The notes beneath the pieces were generated by a model, which was not told the origin of the DNA, made no database searches, and worked only from the letters and a program-made list of their open reading frames with translations. DNA of 8,837 bases from Clostridiales bacterium. GTDB taxonomy: Bacteria > Bacillota > Clostridia > Oscillospirales > Oscillospiraceae. This document shows positions 5,593-8,837 of this stretch, in pieces. A program made the translations under genes and the position numbers. Each line of letters starts with the position of its first letter. Position 1 is the first letter of the stretch. Location of the stretch: the NCBI GenBank assembly GCA_019415645.1, contig DXYV01000066.1:1-8837 (forward strand), given 5' to 3'.

Positions 5593-5623
5593 TTGCTCGT
5601 GACGCGGCGTCATGTGATACCGT
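5593..5623 (+). promoter_or_regulatory. MerR-type promoter/operator upstream of the merR-ABC operon
   Basis: TTGCTC (5593-5598) and TACCGT (5618-5623) are separated by 19 bases, the over-long spacing typical of promoters that MerR proteins activate by twisting DNA. A 17-base alternative uses GATACC (5616-5621) preceded by TGT. Inside the spacer lies the perfect palindrome TGACGCGGCGTCA (5600-5612, 6-bp arms with one central base), the expected MerR dimer site. The ribosome site AAAGGAGG (5631-5638) follows directly, so the 5' leader is very short. Autoregulation by the downstream MerR is the natural reading. Confidence 0.7.
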
Positions 5624-5645
5624 AGAGAGGAAAGGAGGGGTGCGG

Positions 5646-6446
5646 ATGCAACGCGACCGGGCCATCCCCGCCGGGTATCAGACGGTGGGCGAGGTGGCGG
5701 AGAAAATGGGCATCTCCGTGCGCACCTTACAGTATTACGACAAGGTGGGCCTGCTGACCCCTTCCGCGGTAAGCGGAGGCGGGCGCAGGCTCTATACGGA
5801 CAAGGACGTGGTGAAGCTCCACCAGATCCTGTCGCTGAAGCACCTGGGCTTTTCCCTGGACGACATCAAAAATCGCCTCATTCCGCTGGATACGCCGGAA
5901 GAGGTGGCGGCGGCGCTGGCCGAGCAGGCCGCCGCCGTGCGGGAGAAGCTTGCGGGCCTGACCGAGTCCCTTCGGGAGCTGGAGCTCCTGCGGGCCGAGG
6001 TGCTCCAGATGCAGACGGTGGATTTCAAAAAATACGCGGACATTATTGTCAATCTTCAGATGAAAAATGAGTTTTACTGGCTCATCAAGCATTTTGACGA
6101 CCAGACCCTGGATCACATCCGCAGCCGCTTCGACCGGGACAGCGGGTCCGCGTTTCTGCACAATTTCCTGCGGCTGCAGGAGGAGGCGGTCCGCCTCCGG
6201 CAGGTGGGGGTCGCGCCCGACAGCGATCGGGGCCAGGCCTTCGCGGAGGAGTACTGGGCCATGCTCATGGAGTTTACCAGCGGGAATCTGGAGATGCTCC
6301 CCCGGCTGGTGGAGCTGGGCCGGTTCGAGGGGCTGGACTCGGAGTGGAAGGCCAGGCAGGAGCAGGCCAACGGGTTCCTGGAGCCCGCTTTGGACGCCTA
6401 TTTCGCCCGCCTGGGCATGGCCCCCTTTCCGGAGGAAATGCCATGA
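5646..6446 (+). CDS. MerR-family transcriptional regulator with TipAS-like ligand-binding domain
   Basis: The 266-residue protein is a DNA-twisting activator of the MerR family. Its N-terminal winged helix-turn-helix (11-49) shows YQTVGEVAEKMGISVRTLQYYD followed by GLLTPS and GGRRLYTDKD. The second DNA-binding helix region (LHQILSLKHLGFSLDDIKNRL) ends near 78. A dimerising coiled coil spans about 84-124, with ELRELELLRAEVLQM-like heptads. The C-terminal part (about 140-255) resembles the TipAS antibiotic-recognition domain, with EEYWAMLMEFTSGNLEMLPRL and FLEPALDAYFARLG. TipAS-type regulators bind thiopeptides and other drugs. The ATG at 5646 fits AAAGGAGG (5631-5638) at 7 bases; GTG at 5640 is too close to it. 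The stop overlaps the ABC ATPase start (ATGA, 6443-6446), so the regulator and transporter are translationally coupled. Ligand identity is unknown. Confidence 0.9.
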   Translation: MQRDRAIPAGYQTVGEVAEKMGISVRTLQYYDKVGLLTPSAVSGGGRRLYTDKDVVKLHQILSLKHLGFSLDDIKNRLIPLDTPEEVAAALAEQAAAVREKLAGLTESLRELELLRAEVLQMQTVDFKKYADIIVNLQMKNEFYWLIKHFDDQTLDHIRSRFDRDSGSAFLHNFLRLQEEAVRLRQVGVAPDSDRGQAFAEEYWAMLMEFTSGNLEMLPRLVELGRFEGLDSEWKARQEQANGFLEPALDAYFARLGMAPFPEEMP

Positions 6447-7255
6447 ACGACGCCATTGTGGTCAGGGGACTGACCAAACGCTACGGGGCGCGCACTGTGC
6501 TCCGGGGACTGGACCTTCAGGTGCGCCAGGGCGAGCTATTCGCCCTGCTGGGGATGAACGGCGCGGGCAAGACCACGGCGCTGGAGTGCATCGAGGGCCT
6601 GCGGCGCTACGACGCCGGCACGATTACGGTAGATGGCAGGCTGGGAATCCAGCTGCAGTCGGCCTCCCTGCCCGAGCATATCCGCCCCATGGAGGCGGTG
6701 CGCCTGGTGGCGGGCTGGAACCGGACGGAGATCGACGAGACCATGCTGGAGGACCTGGGAATCCCGGCCCTGGGGAAAAAGACCTATGCCCAGCTGTCCA
6801 CCGGGCAGAAGCGGCGGCTCCATCTGGCCCTCGCCCTGCTTCGGAACCCGGACATCCTGGTGCTGGACGAACCCACCGCGGGGCTGGACGTGGAGGCCCG
6901 GCTGGCTCTCCACGTGCAGATCGAGGGACTCCGGGCCCAGGGCAGGACCATTCTGCTGGCCAGCCACGATATGGCGGAGGTGGAGCGCCTGTGCGACCGC
7001 CTGGCCATTTTGAGCGGAGGAAAGCTGGTTTTCGTGGGTACGGTAGCGGAGCTGCGGGGGACCACGGGAAAGCGGTATCGCATCTCCATCCGAACCAGCG
7101 CCGGGGAGGAACAGCTGGAGACCGACGACATCGGCGCGGCTCTGCTGGAGCGGCTGGAGCAGTACCGGACCAGCGGCACGGCCCTTTTGGACCTCCAGGT
7201 AGACCACGGCAGCCTGGAGCGGCGCTTTCTGGAACTGGCAAAGGGGGAGGAGTAG
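6443..7255 (+). CDS. ABC transporter ATP-binding protein (multidrug/antibiotic export type)
   Basis: This 270-residue nucleotide-binding subunit hydrolyses ATP to drive the ABC-2 permease encoded next. It shows Walker A GMNGAGKTT (37-45), Q-loop region GIQLQ (68-72), signature LSTGQ (118-122), Walker B ILVLDEP (138-144), D-loop GLD (147-149) and the switch histidine in ASHD (173-176). The tail after residue 200 has the extra C-terminal domain common in drug-export ATPases (KRYRISIRTSAGEEQLETDD). The signature is the STGQ variant typical of CcmA/DrrA-like exporters (COG1131). GGAGGA at 6431-6436 lies 6 bases before the ATG, which overlaps the merR stop. A longer in-frame reading from 6344 lies within merR and is not used. 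Genetic coupling to a TipAS-MerR regulator points to drug- or peptide-induced efflux. Confidence 0.94.
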   Translation: MNDAIVVRGLTKRYGARTVLRGLDLQVRQGELFALLGMNGAGKTTALECIEGLRRYDAGTITVDGRLGIQLQSASLPEHIRPMEAVRLVAGWNRTEIDETMLEDLGIPALGKKTYAQLSTGQKRRLHLALALLRNPDILVLDEPTAGLDVEARLALHVQIEGLRAQGRTILLASHDMAEVERLCDRLAILSGGKLVFVGTVAELRGTTGKRYRISIRTSAGEEQLETDDIGAALLERLEQYRTSGTALLDLQVDHGSLERRFLELAKGEE

Positions 7256-7258
7256 AGC

Positions 7259-7975
7259 ATGGGCGCGTTTTTCTACGGCGTATCCCTGCAGTGGCGGCTG
7301 GACCTGCGCAGCAAGACGCTGCTGATCACCTGCTACTTGGTGCCACTGCTGTTTTTTGCGGTCATGGGCGGAATTTTTACCGCAATCCAGCCGGGGGCCC
7401 GGGACACGCTCCTGCCCTCCATGACCGTATTCGGAGTGACCATGGGGGCGATGATCGGCCTGCCGCCTTCCCTGGTGGAGGTGTACGGAAGCGACGTAAA
7501 GAAGCTCTATCAGGCCAACGGCGTACCCCTGTCCCTGGGCCTCGTGCTGTCCAATCTGTCCGCCTTCCTGCATCTGTTCCTGATGAGCGGCCTGCTCTAT
7601 CTCGCCGCGCCCCTGGCGTTTGATGCGCGCCTCCCGGCGAATCCGGCGGCCCATTTCGGCGGCACAGCCCTTCTGATCGCCGCGTCTCTGGGCGTCGCCA
7701 GCGTGATCGGTCTGGCGGTCAAGGACCAGGCCAAAACCTCCATGGCTTCCATTCTGGTTTTTCTGCCCTCTATCCTGTTTTCGGGTATCCTGTTCCCGGC
7801 GGAGCTGCTGCCCGAGGCCTTCGCGCTGGTGGGAAATCTGTTCCCCGCCACCTGGGGCTACCGGCTGCTGACGGGAAAAGCGGCGGGCCTGTCCGGCCTT
7901 TGGCCGCTGCTGGTCCTTCTGCTGGCCTCCGCGATGCTGTGCATACTTCTGCTGCGCCGGGCGCGCAGCGGGTAG
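7259..7975 (+). CDS. ABC-2 type transporter permease
   Basis: The 238-residue protein is the membrane subunit of the exporter. Six hydrophobic segments are visible at about residues 20-42, 54-75, 91-117, 134-153, 162-181 and 212-233, the standard ABC-2 permease number. The conserved ABC-2 feature before the last helix is present (SILFSGILFPAELLP, then NLFPATWGYRLL, 171-204). It starts 3 bases after the ATPase stop, with GGAGG at 7246-7250 inside the ATPase's last codons, so translation is coupled. No extracellular domain or peptidase domain is seen. With the ATPase it would form a 2+2 half-transporter exporter in the cytoplasmic membrane. The substrate is unknown; the MerR-TipAS regulator suggests an antibiotic-like compound. 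Confidence 0.92.
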   Translation: MGAFFYGVSLQWRLDLRSKTLLITCYLVPLLFFAVMGGIFTAIQPGARDTLLPSMTVFGVTMGAMIGLPPSLVEVYGSDVKKLYQANGVPLSLGLVLSNLSAFLHLFLMSGLLYLAAPLAFDARLPANPAAHFGGTALLIAASLGVASVIGLAVKDQAKTSMASILVFLPSILFSGILFPAELLPEAFALVGNLFPATWGYRLLTGKAAGLSGLWPLLVLLLASAMLCILLLRRARSG

Positions 7976-8004
7976 CGGGGAGAGCGGTCCCGGCGGAGAA
8001 AATA

Positions 8005-8044
8005 CGGCGCCCGGGCAGTCCAAACGTGGACTGCCCGGGCGCCG
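8005..8044. terminator. bidirectional intrinsic terminator between the ABC permease and the 111-residue gene
   Basis: CGGCGCCCGGGCAGTCCA (8005-8022) pairs perfectly over 18 bp with 8027-8044 around the loop AACG. On the minus strand the stem is followed by TATTTTCT, a fair U-tract. On the plus strand only CTGTTATAT follows. It begins 4 bases past the minus-strand stop codon of the 111-residue gene and 30 bases past the permease stop, and serves a convergent pair. Confidence 0.85.
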
Positions 8045-8047
8045 CTG

Positions 8048-8383
8048 TTATATGCCTTGATGGAGCTCCGTGCCGTAGTGCTCGGAGGAAAAGGCGTTGT
8101 CCAGAAAAATGGAGAAAAAAGGGGTCTGCTTGTCGTAGACTTCCCGGTCGGCGGGGGTGGGCAGGGACAGCAGCATGTGCGTAAAGGCCGGGGTCACCTC
8201 GCCGGCGATCACGGTGCCGTAGGGCCAGCCGATCTCCTTCCGCTGCCCATAGCGCAGAGCCAGAGCAATCCACTGGGGCTCGTCCGACCAGCAGTGGATC
8301 TCAAACCGGCGGGCCGAGGCCAGCTGTTCCGACATGATCTCCTTCCAGGGGCGGCCGGCGGGGTCAAATGGGACGTATTCCAT
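8048..8383 (-). CDS. small protein of unknown function, 111 residues
   Basis: I do not recognise a family. ATG at 8383 is supported by AAAGGAG (8392-8398) 8 bases upstream and by a promoter at 8417-8445; a longer reading to 8515 would run through that promoter and is rejected. The protein is soluble, acidic to neutral, and rich in aromatics: MEYVPFDPAGRPWKEIM at the start, RRFEIHCWSDEPQWIALAL (25-43), GWPYGTVIAGEVTP (52-65), and FFSIFLDNAFSSEHYGTELH near the end. There is a single cysteine (31), and no signal peptide or membrane helix. It has its own promoter and terminator, so it is a monocistronic gene. It lies divergent from proS, but no functional link to proline tRNA charging can be shown. 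Confidence 0.75.
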   Translation of the reverse strand: MEYVPFDPAGRPWKEIMSEQLASARRFEIHCWSDEPQWIALALRYGQRKEIGWPYGTVIAGEVTPAFTHMLLSLPTPADREVYDKQTPFFSIFLDNAFSSEHYGTELHQGI

Positions 8384-8416
8384 GGCGCGGACTCCTTTCC
8401 AAGCGGGATGGAATCC

Positions 8417-8445
8417 AGTATAGCACAGAAGGAAGAACGGAGCAA
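8417..8445 (-). promoter_or_regulatory. promoter of the 111-residue protein gene
   Basis: On the minus strand, TTGCTC (8445-8440) is followed after 17 bases by TATACT (8422-8417). TGC directly precedes the -10, making an extended -10. The ribosome site AAAGGAG (8398-8392) follows at a normal distance. Confidence 0.7.
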
Positions 8446-8476
8446 GCCTGCGCGCCGGGATTCTGCCCCGCTTCCC

Positions 8477-8505
8477 TTGACTTTTTGCCCGCCAGAACAT
8501 ACAAT
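8477..8505 (+). promoter_or_regulatory. sigma-A promoter of proS
   Basis: TTGACT (8477-8482), a 17-base spacer and TACAAT (8500-8505) form a near-consensus housekeeping promoter. The predicted leader to the proS ATG at 8563 is about 50 bases, too short for a T-box riboswitch. Confidence 0.85.
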
Positions 8506-8562
8506 AGGGGTTCAAGAGACGACTCTGCGCAAGAGATCAGAAAGTAAGGATGGAAACACACA

Positions 8563-8837
8563 ATGGCTAACGAGAAAAACAAACAGGTCAACGCCATCAC
8601 CGACATGGAGGTGGACTTCGCCCAGTGGTACACCGACGTATGTACCAAGGCGGAGCTGATCGGCTATACCAACGTAAAGGGCATGTTTATTCTGCGGCCC
8701 TATGGCTATGCCATCTGGGAGAACATCCAGCAGGAGCTGGATCGCCGCTTCAAGGAGACGGGGCACACCAACGTGTCCATGCCCATGCTCATCCCCGAGT
8801 CCCTGCTCCAGAAGGAGAAGGACCATGTGGAGGGCTT
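8563..8837 (+). CDS. proS: proline-tRNA ligase (ProRS, archaeal/eukaryotic-like type), N-terminal part
   Basis: ProRS is a class II aminoacyl-tRNA synthetase that charges tRNA-Pro with proline in the cytoplasm. The first 91 residues are present and the gene runs off the window; the family of this type is about 480 residues. The sequence after a polar N-terminus (MANEKNKQVNAIT) matches the type-3, archaeal-like ProRS: DFAQWYTDVCTKAELIGYT, then GMFILRPYGYAIWENIQ. Class II motif 1 ends in TNVSMPMLIPESLLQKEK. The start ATG at 8563 has a modest ribosome site (AAGGATGG, 8546-8553). It has its own strong promoter and is divergent from the 111-residue gene. Type-3 ProRS lacks the insertion editing domain of the long bacterial form, so Ala-tRNA-Pro would need separate editing. 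Confidence 0.96.
   Translation, partial: MANEKNKQVNAITDMEVDFAQWYTDVCTKAELIGYTNVKGMFILRPYGYAIWENIQQELDRRFKETGHTNVSMPMLIPESLLQKEKDHVEG

Noticed and set aside
5503..5613. A 37-residue N-terminal extension of the 152-residue minus-strand protein
   Set aside because: It has no ribosome site and crosses the TATAAT box and the merR promoter/operator; GTG at 5502 has AAAGGAG at a good distance.
6536..8023. A 495-residue open frame on the minus strand opposite the ABC operon
   Set aside because: It is Gln/Gly/Pro/Arg-rich with no domain, lies antisense to two well-supported ABC genes, and is typical of spurious frames in GC-rich DNA.
8384..8515. A 44-residue N-terminal extension of the 111-residue protein
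   Set aside because: It passes through the gene's own promoter and the proS promoter region, and the ATG at 8383 has a strong ribosome site.

Overview
The window reads as a chromosomal segment of a GC-rich, low-synteny Firmicute. The likely source is a gut clostridium of the Oscillospirales type (Flavonifractor/Pseudoflavonifractor-like). This is an inference from strong AAAGGAGG-type ribosome sites on nearly every gene, sigma-A-like promoters (TTGACT-N17-TACAAT), Firmicute-style MnmA and MnmG proteins, an archaeal-type proline-tRNA ligase, and high GC with GC-ending codons. No rRNA, tRNA, CRISPR array, transposase or phage gene was seen, and no gene-free stretch exceeds about 180 bases.

Layout. 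(1) 1-2536, plus strand: the 3' end of mnmG, a GNAT acetyltransferase and mnmA. MnmG and MnmA modify the same tRNA wobble uridine (U34). A perfect 18-bp hairpin (2594-2633) closes the block. (2) 2672-3527, minus strand: an ArsR-type repressor whose stop overlaps the start of a nitroreductase gene. That gene has lost its middle third and shifts frame, so it is a pseudogene. (3) 3681-5034, plus strand: an ECF sigma factor followed by a single-pass membrane protein with four Asp-box repeats outside the membrane, a candidate sensor/anti-sigma partner. (4) 5044-5502, minus strand: a 152-residue protein of unknown function, convergent with the previous gene with only 9 bases between stop codons. (5) 5646-7975, plus strand: a MerR regulator with a TipAS-like ligand-binding domain, an ABC ATPase and an ABC-2 permease, tightly coupled behind a MerR-type promoter with a dyad. 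This looks like a drug-responsive efflux operon. (6) 8048-8383, minus strand: a 111-residue unknown protein, separated from the efflux operon by a second perfect 18-bp hairpin. (7) 8563 to the window end, plus strand: the start of proS, divergent from the 111-residue gene with back-to-back promoters.

Most of the window is ordinary core and small accessory genes. The parts most worth a second look are the sigma/Asp-box pair, the MerR-TipAS/ABC operon with its readable operator, the internally deleted nitroreductase still carrying its repressor, and the clustering of two U34 modification genes with an acetyltransferase. Nothing seen amounts to a clearly new defence or mobile system.
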